Origin: Pleurodeles waltl | Taxonomy: Eukaryota > Chordata > Amphibia > Caudata > Salamandridae | Direction: 5' to 3' | Assembly: GCF_031143425.1 (NCBI RefSeq) | Contig: NC_090438.1 | Location: forward strand, 755,993,823-756,057,822 | Length of the DNA: 64,000 bases | Part shown: piece after piece, positions 43,340 through 55,787 of the stretch | Layout of the letters: the number at the start of each line of letters is the position of its first letter | Position numbering within the stretch: position 1 is the first letter of the stretch | Notes under the pieces: generated by a model | What the model saw: only the letters and a program-made list of their open reading frames with translations | Told to the model about the DNA's origin: nothing | The model's database searches: none | Translations under genes and position numbers: made by a program

Positions 43340-44642
43340 TGACGTCTTTGCTGTCCCTGAGACTTCAGAACAGGAGGAAAGAGCAAACAAAGCTCTTGGA
43401 GAGCACTTTTGGGGAAGGGAGAGCCCCTCCAGCACAGTCAGAGGCCAACAGGCAGCAGGGTAACCGCAGGGCAGAAGTCCTTCTCAGCAAAGCAGTCCAG
43501 ACGAGTCCTTTGGGAAGCCAGGCAGCTCCTCTGACAGAGTTCAGGTGTAGATCCAGAAGCGTCTGATCTGGTGGAGTCGGAGACCCAGTTTATATACTCA
43601 AAAATGCCTTTGAAGTGGGGGAAACTTCAAACGCATTTTTGAGTATTTGAAGTGCGCAAGTTGCCCTTTCAGCCCAGTCCTGTCTGCCAGGGTACCTGTG
43701 GGGGGGTTATTAGTTCTTTGTGTGAGGACAGGCCACTGGCCTCTGAAATGTAAGTGTGAGCCCCTCCACCCTTCCTGCCCAGGAAGACCCATTCTGTATG
43801 CAGATGAATGCAGATGTGAGTGACTGTCTTGTGTTGGTGGTTGTCTGGATGGCATGCACAGGCCAGACTTGGATTGGAGACAGGCTGTAAGGCACAGATA
43901 GCAGTATGTTCAGAGAAATGCCCACATTCTAAAAGTGACATTTCTAAAATAGTATTATTAAATCCAACCTCGCCGGTAAGCAGGATATTCTATTACCATT
44001 CTGGCCGTACGAAATAGGACCTGGCTACTCCTTCCAGATCAGAATCTACCACTCAAATGTATATGAGGGAAGTTCTATTTCTAGTCTGTGAGAGGAGAAG
44101 GCCTCACAATAGTGGAAAACGACTTTGTGAGTTTTCCACTACCAAGACATGTAAAACACATAGATGCATGCCCTGCCTTTTACTTACATAGCACCCTGCT
44201 CTAGGGGTTAGCTAGGGCCTACCTTATGGGTGACATATGTAGAAAAAGGGAAGTTTAAGGCTTGGCAAGTAGTTTTAAATGCCACGTCGAAGTGGCAGTG
44301 AAACTGCACACACAGGTCTTGCAATGGCAGGACTGAGACATGGTTAAGGGGCCACTTATGTGGGTGGCACAATCAGTGCTGCAGGCCCACTAGTAGCTTT
44401 TAATTTACAGGCCCTGGGCACATGCAGTGCACTTTATTAGGGACGCACAAGTAAATTAAGTGTGCCAATTGGGTAGGAACCAGTATTACCATGTTTAGGG
44501 GAGAGAGCACATGCACATTAGCACTGGTTAGCAGTGGTAAAGTCCACAGAGTCTTAAAACCAGCAAAAACAGTGTCAGAAATGTGGAGGGAGAGAGGGAA
44601 AATGTTGGGGGATGGCCACCCCTAAGGCTATCAGGTCTAACA
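43340..44642 (-). repeat. Dispersed repeat, probable LTR (copy of 2290)
   Basis: It is the second copy of the repeat at 2290-3670, ending with GGTCTAACA at 44642. An inverted pair CTCAAAAATGCCTTTGAAGT ... (43600-43650) is prominent. Reading on the minus strand gives TGTTAGACC as its start. LTR identity is inferred. Confidence 0.55.
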
Positions 44643-46989
44643 ATGTCCAGTCAAATACTTTTTTTTTATACTGATTAGAAGTATTTGATTTCTAACTCTA
44701 TGCATTCAAAGAGGTTTTACAACATTCGTACGCAAGTAAAACAATCCTCTTGAGGTTGAGGCTTTAGTGTTTCTCTGGCAAATCCCTCTCCCACCCTCTT
44801 CCTGGTGATGTAGTTGGAGTTATTCCCAATTCACTGGTGGACGCATCCAGGGGATGCTCACTAGTAGGCCTTACTCATGAGTCGACTCTGACTCTTAGGA
44901 AATAGTCAAAATTGTCTGTGTGTCTAGCACCATCTGTGAGTCCCTCAGGCCCGACAGGCCAATATCAAGTCTTACCTGCTCCAGTAGCATAGAAGCATTT
45001 AGCATTTCAGCAAGTTCCCCGACAACAGGCACTTGCTTTTTTCCAGATCTACTCAGTCAAATTAGGATGCATATGGGACACGTGGCATTACCTTGTAGAC
45101 ACAGGTTCTTTCCTGAATGGTGCAGTAGCCTCAACAGTGATAGGAGGTGTTCTAGGCTTCCATTGGTATGGTGAATTTAGTTTGGGGGAGGGGGTGGATC
45201 TATTTGCTCCCAACCGGTTACCAACAATGGAGCAAAGTCCTCTTTGTGTCCTCTGAAGTCCATGGGGCAGGTCAGGAGACAGATTTCAGTGCTCATTTCA
45301 ACCATTAGGCCGCAGCTTCAGTGTTCCTGAGTGCTGGCCCAAACTTGGCATTATTCAGTACCGTCAGCCTCTCCTGGCATACGGGGTTGCCACAAGACCC
45401 GTTAGCAAGACTTGAAAGGTGTCAACTTCTCTGGTGCAGCCACCTATATCACCGAGGCCCTTCTTGGCATAGGAGGTCACTGCTAAGGTGCACACAAGTT
45501 TTGGTGCTTTGTCTGCACAGTCATTTCAATGGTGGCCCTCTCTAGCATACATGGTCACCACAATGATGTAGTACGGGCTTTTCATCCTCTATAGGGCACT
45601 CAATTCATGGCTCAGTCCCCAGCAGCACTCTCCTGATATAGCTGGGCCTCTGATTCAATCCTGCACAAAGGCAATGATGCATTTAGCGTACAGCAATCTC
45701 CTGACTGAGAGTCCTCTCTGCAGGACGACGCACTGGACCTTGCTCCCTCCAATGCTCTCTTCTTCCACACAGGGCTCTTGGCAAGCAGACAGATGCTGAA
45801 GTTCCAGGCTCCGGGGCAGGTAGTCTTGGTTTCCGTGGGAGATGTTCCCATAACCAGCACGGAGACTAGCAGGCCTTGGCCACCAGTTCTGGTCAAAGAC
45901 AGATGTTTTGCAGAGCTTCCCCTCCTCACACAGCCTATCTGACTGCTTGGCAAATAACCAGTTTTAGGGCCTCAACCACCTCTTTTTATCTTCCATATCC
46001 AGTTGCCAAATGTGATCTGGAGTCTGGGTCTTTGAAGTTTTCTGATTGGGTTCTGCTTCTTTTCAAATGTATACTTTTCTCTCTTTTCTTCCTCATGAAA
46101 GGTTTGTCCGTTACAGCAGTAGATACTCTAAAGTTGATAGTCCCACAACACAGGCCGTGGGAGTGATTCGAGTTCACATCTGGTTGTCAGCCACAGTGAT
46201 CTGTGCATCAAAAGGTTAATCCCAGGTTCCCAGCCCAACTCTTTTTGATTCCTTTATCGGCCCCATCTCCTTCCTGGGATGTGTCCAGCCCTTTCCTTGT
46301 AATCTATCAGAGAATCAAAGAGCATCCTTTTAAATTATACAGGGGGGAGTCTCTCTCTTCCTTCCTTCAGTATGTCCCATTTAGCTCACAGGATTTGAGG
46401 AACACACACATCTGTCTGTGGGGATTCCGCTACTCATGTCTTCACCAGGCAGGCCTGTGCTTCCCAAAATGGAACCCAGAATCCTCCATGTAATGTACCA
46501 ATACAGACAACCCTGCACTAATTGCATGGAAATGGCAGGTATACTATCCATTACTGTTAACTCCGTGCATTGTGCCATCACAGAAGCACATATGCTCAGC
46601 ACACACATTAATTCTGTGTGCACTGCACCACACTTCACCGTTTATGTACTGCTTTTCTTGCAAGCACACATACGCCCCCATCAAATGTTTCTCTTGTACA
46701 TGCACTGCACAGCATTACACCTCTCATACAATGTATCCCCCATAGGTATACATACACCCAGCACCCACACTCACCAAATATTCACTGCGCAGCACTGGTC
46801 TTTCCTGTACCACGCCCTTCCCCACTTTAGCGGCCCCCTCCTGGTCCAACAAGCCCACAATCTTTGAGACAGGCTTATGTCATGGCGCACGCGCATCTTC
46901 CATGTTTGCATATGACAACATAAATTTGCATTATGGAGTCCGACACAATACAGTTGGCCACTCAGGGCAGGGGTACATGTCCTATACCG
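44643..46989. other. No gene recognised; probable inserted repeat
   Basis: This 2.3 kb lies between the LTR-like repeat and unit A copy 2 and is absent from the matching place in unit 1. It is not similar to the other repeats here as far as I could see. Open frames are short and without family resemblance. It may be a further LTR or old retroelement. Confidence 0.35.
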
Positions 46990-49900
46990 TGCAGAGAAAT
47001 TGTTCATTTCAAAAGTTAATGTAGAAGAAGTACATAAAAAGGTGAAATGGTAAAGGTAGCTAGAGTAAAGGGAACAATACCATTCTACAAAGCAAAGTAA
47101 ATGAAAGGTCTGTGAAGTAGACACTGCAGGTCCTCTGCCATTTAGAAAAAAGAGAATAAGGGAACTTGATACCTCCTCTGCCAAAAATCTGAATTTTTTG
47201 CATCTAAGGTAGAAAACTGATGAAAGGTTATTAATAGGGAACACTTAATGCTCAGCCCCTGACTAATAATAATTGTATCACAGGGAAATTTCTATTTCTA
47301 CAGATGGTCATTTCTGTCTGCTACAGGTGCTCACTGTAGGAAGCTGGCCTGGTTTGTAGTGGGTACCAAAGGTACTTACACCTTTTACCAGGTCTAGTTA
47401 TCCCTTATTAGTGAAATGCAGTCAGTGTCTAGAAGCCAGACTGCCTAGGGGTAGCTGTAGCTGAGTAGCTAAGGCTTATCTAGGAGACGTGCAAAGCTCG
47501 TTCAGTACCACTGTAGTCACACAGTACTCACACACATGAAAGAAAATACTCAGGCTTACAAAAATAAAGGTACTTTATTTTTAGTGACACAATGCCAAAA
47601 AAACCTTGGAGACTACACTCCCTTAGGAGGTGAGGATTAAACACAATATATACATTAGAATGCAGAAATAGCTGTACAAACAGTTAGAAAAAAGTGCAAA
47701 TTGTGAAAATCACAATAGGTTGCAATGGGAACGCAAACCATATACTAAAATAGTGGAATGCGAAAGTCGGTTTCCCACCTAGGCAAGTGTACTGTGTAGA
47801 GGGGTGCTGGAAGTGTAAGAAAACACCAAAGGTAAGTACTAGAACCCAACCCCAGAGCCCAGGAAAACAGGAGTAAATCACAATAAGTTTCCTAGAACAC
47901 ACAAGAAGTCAGTTTGCAGTCTAGTTTGCGTCGCTGGATTCTGCCAACAAGCCTTGGCACATGCAAAGCTTGCGGTTAGCGGAAAATGGTGCTGCCCGGG
48001 ACCAGGAGGAACCTGGTGGATTCTACCCAGAAGAGGGAGACAGAGGGGGCTCTCAGCAACTCAGAGAGCCCTCAGAAGATTTGGCAATATGCACAGGAGT
48101 CCCACAGCACGAGGATAAAGAAGGTGCAAATGGAGGCCCACGCAGCACAACAACAAAGGGATCCCACGCTGCCGGAGAACAACTCAGGAAGCTGTGCATT
48201 GCAGAAAGGAGTGCTGGGGGCCGGAGCTGTGATGTGCACCTTGTAGAAGGTCTTGGCAACTGCAAATCACGCAGTGCATGGGGGTACTGTCTTGGTGGGA
48301 AGGTAAGCTCTTACCTCCACCAAAGTTGGACATCTGGACCTTAGGACTGTCGGGACAGCTTCAGTCCACCACCTGTGTTGCTGGATCCACGCACTTCGTC
48401 AGGACAGGGGAACCACGCCACCAGTCATGGCTGCAGAGGGGTGCCTGCTGAAGCAGGGAAGTGACTCCTTCACTTCAAGGGAGATTCCTTAGGTGCTTCT
48501 GGTGCAGGCTGAAGACAGGCAGTCCTTGGAGGATGAAAGACCTGGAAACAGTTGCAGTTGCTGGCAGGAGCTGAAGATACAATGTTGCAGAAGTTTTCTT
48601 TGCTTCTTTGTTGCAGTTTGTAGAGTTCCCAGAGGGTCCAGATGCAGTTTCGTCAGTAGAGGGTGAAGTAAAGAATGCAGAGGATTCCTGATGGCGTCTT
48701 GCAATCTGAATCTGAGGAAACACCCAGGAGAGAGACCCTAAATAGCCCTGAAAGGGGGATTGGTCAGCTACACAGGTAAGCACCTATTAGGGGAGGGCTC
48801 TGATGTCACCTGCTGGCACTGGCCACTCAGATGCTCCCAAGGTGCCCCACCACCTAGGAATCCAAGATGGCAAAACCCAGGAACACTCTGGATGAGCTCT
48901 GGGCACCACCCCTGGGGTGATGGTGGACAGGAGAGGGTCACTCGACTTTCCTTTGTCCAGTTTCGTGCCAGAGCAGGGACTTTGGGTCCCTGAAACGGTG
49001 TAGACTGGATTATGCAAGGAGTGCACCATGCCCTTCAAAGTATTTCCAGAGGTTCTGGGAGGCTACCCCTCCCATGCCTGTAACACCTATTTCCAAAGGG
49101 AGAGGGTGTAACACCCCTCTCCCAAAGGAAATGCTTTGTTCTGCCTTCCTGGGCTCAAGCTGCTTGACCAACAGGAGGGCAGAAACCTGTCTGTGTGGTG
49201 GCAGCAACTGGGGCTGCCTAGAAAACCTCAAAGGGCTGGTCCACTGTGGAGCCCCCAGAGTGTATGGGATTGTAAAACCAATTCTAGAATCAGTTTTGGG
49301 GTACAATTCCCAGTTGTTAGACACCTTACATGGCCATATTCAGAGTTACCATTGTGAAACTGGACATAGGTATTGACCTATCTCCAATGCACGTGTAAAG
49401 TGGCATCCCCACACTCACGAAGCCTGAGAAAATGGTCCTGGACGACGTGGGGGCACCTCTGCTAGTGCAGGGGTGCCCTCACTCACAGGTACTTTGCACC
49501 CAGCCTTCAGGGTTGGAAGGCCTGACATATAGGTGACTTATAAGTGACCTGCTGCAGTGTAAATGGCTGTGAAATGGTGCATGCACCATTTCACACAGGC
49601 TGCAATAGCAGTCCTGTAGAAGCCTTTGCATGGGCTCCCTATGGGTGGCAAAAGTAATGCTGCAACCCATGGGGATCCCCAGGAACCCCAATGTACCATA
49701 TACTAGGGACTTATAAGGGGGCACCAGGATGCCAATTTGGGATTAAATACTGGGTTGTCAGTATGTAATGACAAATTTGAGAGTAGAGAGAGCATAAGCA
49801 CTGGGGTCCTGGTTAGCAGGACTCCAGTGACACAATCAAACACACTGACACCATGCAGAAATTGGGGGTAACATGCCAAAAAGAGGGTACTTTCCTACAC

Positions 49901-50139
49901 TCACATCTCCTCTAGATGCACAATCCACCTCTTTTATGAAAATGACTTACTCCCCCATGAATTCCAAACTTAGCTGGGTTTACTGGTGGTCGGTAAGAGG
50001 ACAGTCACGAAATATGATGGCTGTCCATCAAGCAGCACTCATATAACCCTCCTTTAGAGTGTGGGGATAGGGCCTTTCCTGATGGCAGGACTCACTCCAG
50101 CTTGAAAGTTGAGAGAACCCTCAACTGGAGAGACTATTC
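46990..50139 (+). repeat. Tandem array, unit A copy 2 (with LTR inside)
   Basis: Matches 35100-35751. The solo LTR at 47335-49899 interrupts it at CAGGTGCTCAC. After the LTR the match continues with CCCATGAATTCCAAACTT and on. Confidence 0.85.
47335..49899 (-). mobile_element. Solo LTR, same family as 7995, minus strand
   Basis: On the plus strand it runs TGTAGGAAGCTGGCC to AGGGTACTTTCCTACA. A perfect 5-bp duplication CTCAC flanks it (47330-47334, 49900-49904). The reversed AATAAA signal is at about 47575 (TTTATT context GGTACTTTATTTTTAG). Length 2,565 bp. No internal region is attached. Confidence 0.92.
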
Positions 50140-50571
50140 TTTTTCACCAGTGCTTCTGACATCATTCCTGCCAGTGTGTTTTACAACCAGGTCAGCTATG
50201 AACATGATTGTGGTCTAGAATAGACTGAAAAGAAGCAGAAGGCACACACATCCTCTTGTCTCTTGCACTCCTTTGCTTATCAAATGTTTGATAAATGATG
50301 TAGCTATAATGTTACTACACAGTAAACGTCTGCGCTTAACTAGATTTAAGGATCAAATGCAAAAACAAGATTTGTTGCTTGAATATCTTCTATCATTTCT
50401 AGAATGTCCACCAAAATGTCAACCAGTTTGATTTTTGTTGCTTATTTACCAGACATCATGAATATTGTTGATAAATTATGGCTTTTAAAAAATGGCACGA
50501 TTTTGTATTTAATCTGTTCTGGAACTGAGCCAAATGATTATAGTTAACAACGGGTAAGTTTAGACACTGCC
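50140..50571 (+). repeat. Tandem array, unit B copy 3 (cut by gypsy)
   Basis: It begins CAGTGCTTCTGACATC and includes GATTGTGGTCTAGAATAG, CTTGCACTCCTTTGCTTATC and a final part similar to 25780-25900. An internal deletion joins the first and later parts of unit B (near 50222). It ends at the LTR at 50572. Confidence 0.75.
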
Positions 50572-52819
50572 CGTAGGAAGCTGGCTCTCTATATAGTGCA
50601 TGAAAATGGAGTACACTGTGCAGGGAGTCCAGTGAACCCCCAATTGGTATTGCAGAGGCAAAAGTAGATAGGACTAAGGCTCTAGTTTGTGGTAGTGTGG
50701 GCGAGCAGTCAGGCTTATCAGAGGCTAGTTAGTGCTAAGCATTCGTTGTACTCACAAAGGCAATAAATGAGACATACACTCAAAGAATAAATCCAAGACC
50801 ACTTTAGAAAAATAACATTTCTTTTTATATATGTTCCAAACTACAAATCTACTTCATAACCAGGTAAGTAGATTTACAAGCATAGATACTTTGCAGTTTC
50901 AAAAATCAACACAGTGCAATTTTTCAGTTCAGCAATGTTAACCTATAGGAGGAAAACAAGTGTACAGTTTTGCAGGTAAGTACACGACTTACAAATTCAG
51001 TCTTTGGGGTTTTAGATGAATACCAGGAAAGGTTTAAATCAGTACCAAAAGCACAACCCCAGCGGCACAGGTGCGGCCGGGTGCAGAGTTCAAAATCCGA
51101 ATTGGGTGCCCAATGTTAACCAATGGAGACTGGGGGTGAACAAAGATGTGCTGCTGCTGGGTGAGTAAATTGGTGTCAAAGTTCAATCTCCTAGGGCTGA
51201 AGTTGGCACAAGAGGGGGCCACAAGGACGCACCAAACTTACACCCTCAGCGGCAATTGGGCGGCCGGGTGCAGAGTGCCAACACAGTGTCGGGTGCCCAA
51301 TGCAAATCAATGTGGTAGATCAGTTTTGGAAAAATACTGCAGGCTCAGGCCTGGAGGCTGAACAAAGAAAACCCACAGCTGCACAGGTAAGTTCTGATGC
51401 TAGGGGATGCAGAGACACTGACGGTCAAGCTCTACAAGGCTCAGGGGCTCCGGTGCAGGGTTGTCTTTTGGCATTGGGAACAGCTTACTGGGCAGGTGAG
51501 GTCAGGGGAAGTCTCTGGTTTGAGGCTGCAGGCTCTGAAGCAGAGTCCAGCAGGGATCAGCTCACAGTGGACTTAGAATCACTGGGAAACCTTCACAGGA
51601 CCGGTGGGCCACTTGCACTTGGGTCAAGGGGGATGGGTGCATAGGTGGATCAGGAGGTGGGTTCGCAGTTCCTCAAGGCAGAGCTCTGTTGTTTTTTAAG
51701 TTGGTTTATCCTTTAACAGGAACACTGTTCTTGGGAGACCCTGATCTTTGTCAAAGGCAGACAGTCCTCCAAAAGATTTGGAGGTCACTGGGCTGCAGGA
51801 CAGGTAATCTTTTGGTGCTGAATCGTTGAGGGCTGCAGACAGGCAGGTAGGGCTGGGGCCATGTCAGTTGCTGTCTGTAGTCTTTTCTGCTGGTGCGACT
51901 CTGTAATGTCCAGCTCTTCTTAGGTTCTCAGGAATCTGAGTTCTAGGGTTCAGGGGTGCCACCTAAATACTGAATTTAGGTGTGTTAGAGGGAGTGCCAG
52001 GTGGTAGCCAATGGGCTAGTCACCTTTAGGGAGACAACACCTTTTAAATGACCACTTCCGTTTGAAAGTGGGCATAACCCTAACTCTAACCCTAGTGGCC
52101 TACATTCCTTCTATAGAAGATTGAGGATTTAAAAGGTAGTGTTGACTTCAGCTCGTCCACCTTTGCCATGGATCTGGCATGAAGTGGGCACACCTCCCAA
52201 TCTGCTTACTTTCCCACCAGTCCTTCTGCCACAAGTGGGGCCAGGAACTGGGGGTCAACCTTCTCTACCATTTGGAGAGGCCTGGGTCACATTACAAAGG
52301 CAGCAAGGCCTTTGAAGCTCCTCGCCCTGGAATGCCTATCGTGCCTAGACAAGGTATTGCACATGAAGGCATGCCCTCACATGTAATATGATGCACCCTG
52401 CCTTTAAGGCTGGAAAGCCTGCTAGAGGAGTGATTTACATATATTGCATGCAGTGTAAAGGGGAAAGGGCACACAGGCTGTGTGCCATACTGTGTTTTCA
52501 TTTTAGTTCAGCGCCAAGACTCGTATCCTGAAAAAGAGGCGTTGTGTGCACTAAGTGAGAGGGTCACTAAGGGTGGCACAATTCATGCTGCAGCCCTCAG
52601 AGGCCTTCTTTTACTACCACATACCCTACCATTTACTTGGGACTCATAGTGGTAGCTAAAGACTTACCAATTTGGAAAAATGACTGAGCAATTTTGGGGG
52701 AAAGAGATCTGGCACTGGGGACCAGTTTAGGAGGGACCTAGTGCACTTTCAGTTGAAATTGCACCAGAAACCAGGCAGAAAGTGTGGGGGTGACCATGTC
52801 AAAATAAGAGCTTTCTACA
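50572..52819 (-). repeat. 3' LTR of the minus-strand Gmr1-like gypsy
   Basis: On the minus strand it begins TGTAGAAAGCTCTTATTTTG (52819) and ends with AGCTTCCTACG (expected CA now CG). The inner neighbour at 52820-52840 is a purine-rich tract (GGGAGGGGATCA on the minus strand), as expected of a polypurine tract. Length 2,248 bp. It resembles the solo LTRs only at the start and in short blocks, so it is a related but different family. Confidence 0.82.
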
Positions 52820-55787
52820 TGATCCCCTCCCAAATGAAAGAGGATTAAACTAAACCTTTCCAGGAGAGTCTTCATCCTTTAAGTGAAAGAACCTGGAACG
52901 GCCATCTACATTGGCATGGTCAGTCCCAGGTCTGTGTTCCACTGTAAAGTATATTCCCCTGTAGGGAGCTGGACCACCTTAACAGTTTGAAGTTTTAACC
53001 TTTCATTTGCATCAGCCGTCAGAGAGGCCTGTGGTCAATTTGAACTAAGAAGTGAGAACCAGACAAGTATGGTCTCAGCTTGTTCAGGGACCAAATCACA
53101 ACGCAGGCTTCCCTCTCAATGGCACTCCAAAGCTGCTCTTCAGGAGTTAACCTCCTGCTAATAGAAGCAACAAGTTGGTCACAGCCACCATTACTGAGCT
53201 GGGACAGGACTGCTTCTATGTCATTTTCAGAGGCATTTGTCTGCACAATAAACTGTTTAGAGTAACCTGGAGCATTTAGAACAGGTGCTGAGCACATTGC
53301 TTCTTCAGAGTGTCAAAGGCCTTCTGACAGCTGGCTGCCCAGTTTACCTTTTTTGGGCATCTTTTTCAATGTGAATTCTATGAGGGGTGCCACAATGGTG
53401 CCATGGCCCTGCACAAATCTTCTGTCGTACCTAGTCAGGTCAATCCTCTGACTAGGGTCTGGGTTGTTGGAGCTTCCCAGTCCAAAACATTCTGACTCTT
53501 GGGTTGGAGTGGTTAAACTTGGCCCCACCTATCAGGTGTCCCAAGTATACAACCTGACCCTCCTCTATCTGGCACTTGCTTGCCTTGATAGTGAGGCCTG
53601 CAGATTTGAGAACCTCAAGGACCTTTCTGAGGTGGATCAGGTGATCCTGTCAGGTAGAGCTGAAGACAGCAATACCACTGCACTAAAGCCTCCGAACCCA
53701 GCAAAGACTTTATTCATCAACCTCTGGAAGGTGACAGGGGCATTCTTCAGACCAAAGGGCATAACAGTGAATTGACAATGCCCACCAGGAGTGGAGAATG
53801 CAGACCTTTCTTTTCCTCCACCAATACCCTGATGTAAGATCAAAAGTACTCAGATATTTGGTTGCTCCTAATCTGTTGATGAGTTCATCTGCTCCTGGAA
53901 TTGGGTGGGCATCTTTCTTGGTCATTGCATTGAGACCCCTGAAGTCCACAGAGAGCCTTCTCTCTTTCTTTCTAACCTGGGAATGAAGTTTGGGACTGTG
54001 ATGACTAGGGTGGCCCGGGGGCTTTCTGAGTCCTCAATGACTCCCAGTTCCAGAATCTTTCTGACCTCAGTTTTGATGCTCTCCTTGACATGGTCAGATT
54101 GTCTGTAGATTTTGTTTAGACAGGCAAACTATCTCCAGTGTCCACATCATGGGCACATCAGGTGGTTCTGCCACGGGTCATGGAGAAGGGTTCAGCAAAC
54201 TGGTGCAAGACCGCCCTGCAGTCAGTCTGCTGGTGGTCAGAGAGGGTGTCTAAAAACACCACTTCCTCAACTAAGCCATCCTTGAGATTGCTGGGGAGGA
54301 CTCACTCTCAGTTTCCTGTCCCACATCTGTGACCATAAGTATGATCATCTGAGCTTGGTCATGGTAGGGATTCAGGCGGTTTATATGGATTACCCTCTTG
54401 GGTTTCCTGCAACTGCCAAAGTTTACCAGACAAATGTCTTCCCCTTTCTTCTCTAGGATGGGGTAGGGTTCTCTCTACTTTGAGGGCCCTAGGGACCACA
54501 TCCTCCAACACCCATACCTTCTGCCCTCATTGGTATACAACCAGTGCAGCGTTGTGGTCAAACCAGAGCTTCTGGAGCTCTTGGCTGGCCTCAATGTTTT
54601 TGTTTGCTTTTTTGATGTAATCAACCATCCTTGAATAGAGGCCAAGCATATAATCCAGTTTGTCCTGCTTAGGCTCTCTGGAAGGTCTCTTCCATCCTTC
54701 CTTTACAATACAAAGTGGTCCCCTAACAGGATGCCCAAACAAAAGTTCAAATGGAGAGAAACTCACTCCCTTCTGTGGCACTTCTCTGTAGTCAAAAAGC
54801 AGGCATTTAAGTAGGACATCCTATCTCCTTCTGAGTCTTTCAGATAGCCCACCAATCATGCCATTGAGAGTCTTGTTAAATCTCTCAACAAGACCATTGG
54901 ACTGGGGGTGATATGGAGTTGTAAACTTATAGGTCATACTACATTCAGCCCATATGTGCTTCAGATAGCCATGACGTTGGTAATTCTGTCTGACACCACC
55001 TCATTAAGAAAGCCCACTGTGGTAAAAATACCAATGAGGGCCCTAACTACTGCAGGGGCAATAGTAGTCCTTAGGGGGATTGGTTCAGGGAACCTGGCAG
55101 CATGATCCACTACCAACAGTATAAATCTGTTCCCTGATGCTACTGGAGGGTCAAGGAGACCAACAATGTTGATCACAACCCTTCAAAGGGAACCCCAACC
55201 ACTGGAAGTAGAATTAAGGGGGCCTTTGGTTGTCCACCTGTCTTGTCACTGGCCTGACAGGAGGCACAGACCTCAGGCCTTCTAGAGTGGAGAGATTTGT
55301 TGTCCCTGGCTCACATCTTCCGTACAGGGTCCCCCAGGTCCTAGGAGCTCTGCCTTGTAAGGCCTAAGTTCCTGAGGTTCAGTTCCCTCTAAGGCCATTA
55401 TTCTCCCTGAGGAGAGAGATCTTGCTCTGTGATCTGTTTGGAAGCTGGTCTTTTGGTGAGTTGCGCCATTATTCCAGGCTCTAACTCCACTTTTACACCC
55501 TGTGCCTTGCTATGTGCTCTGCGTTTGCTACGCATCCAGCATAGCTGCATAGGTCCTTCTTCATACCTCAGCCCAGGCTGAGGACTCCAGACTGTTCCCT
55601 AGCAGATACTGGACAGGTATAGCAGGAGATATCACCACCTTCTTTTGGCCAGTAACCCCTCCTGATTCTAAGGACACCATTGCCATGGGTTGGACCTTAG
55701 CCTGATTGTTAGCGCTGAGGACCGTATATGTCTTTCCAGGAAGATACTGGTCGGGGGACACCAGTTGCTCAGTCACCATTGTGACAC
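52820..55787 (-). pseudogene. Gmr1-like gypsy pol, minus strand, broken
   Basis: Reading from right to left: protease end (MVTEQLVSPDQYLPGKTYTV at 55779 and IPVQYLLGNSLESSAWAEV), integrase core (GLLDPPVASGNRFILLVVDH and EVVSDRITN, about 55170-54965), integrase C-terminal part (KGVSFSPFELLFGHPVRGPL, 54781-54527), reverse transcriptase (MDFRGLNAMTKKDAHPIPGA, 53949, and [20 protein letters not shown]) and RNase H (YSKQFIVQTNASENDIEAVL, to EREACVVIWSLNKLRPYLSG, 53297-53019). Integrase precedes reverse transcriptase, which is the Gmr1 order. At least eight frame changes or stops are present. The 5' part (Gag, start of protease) is missing because another gypsy inserted at 55788. Confidence 0.88.
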
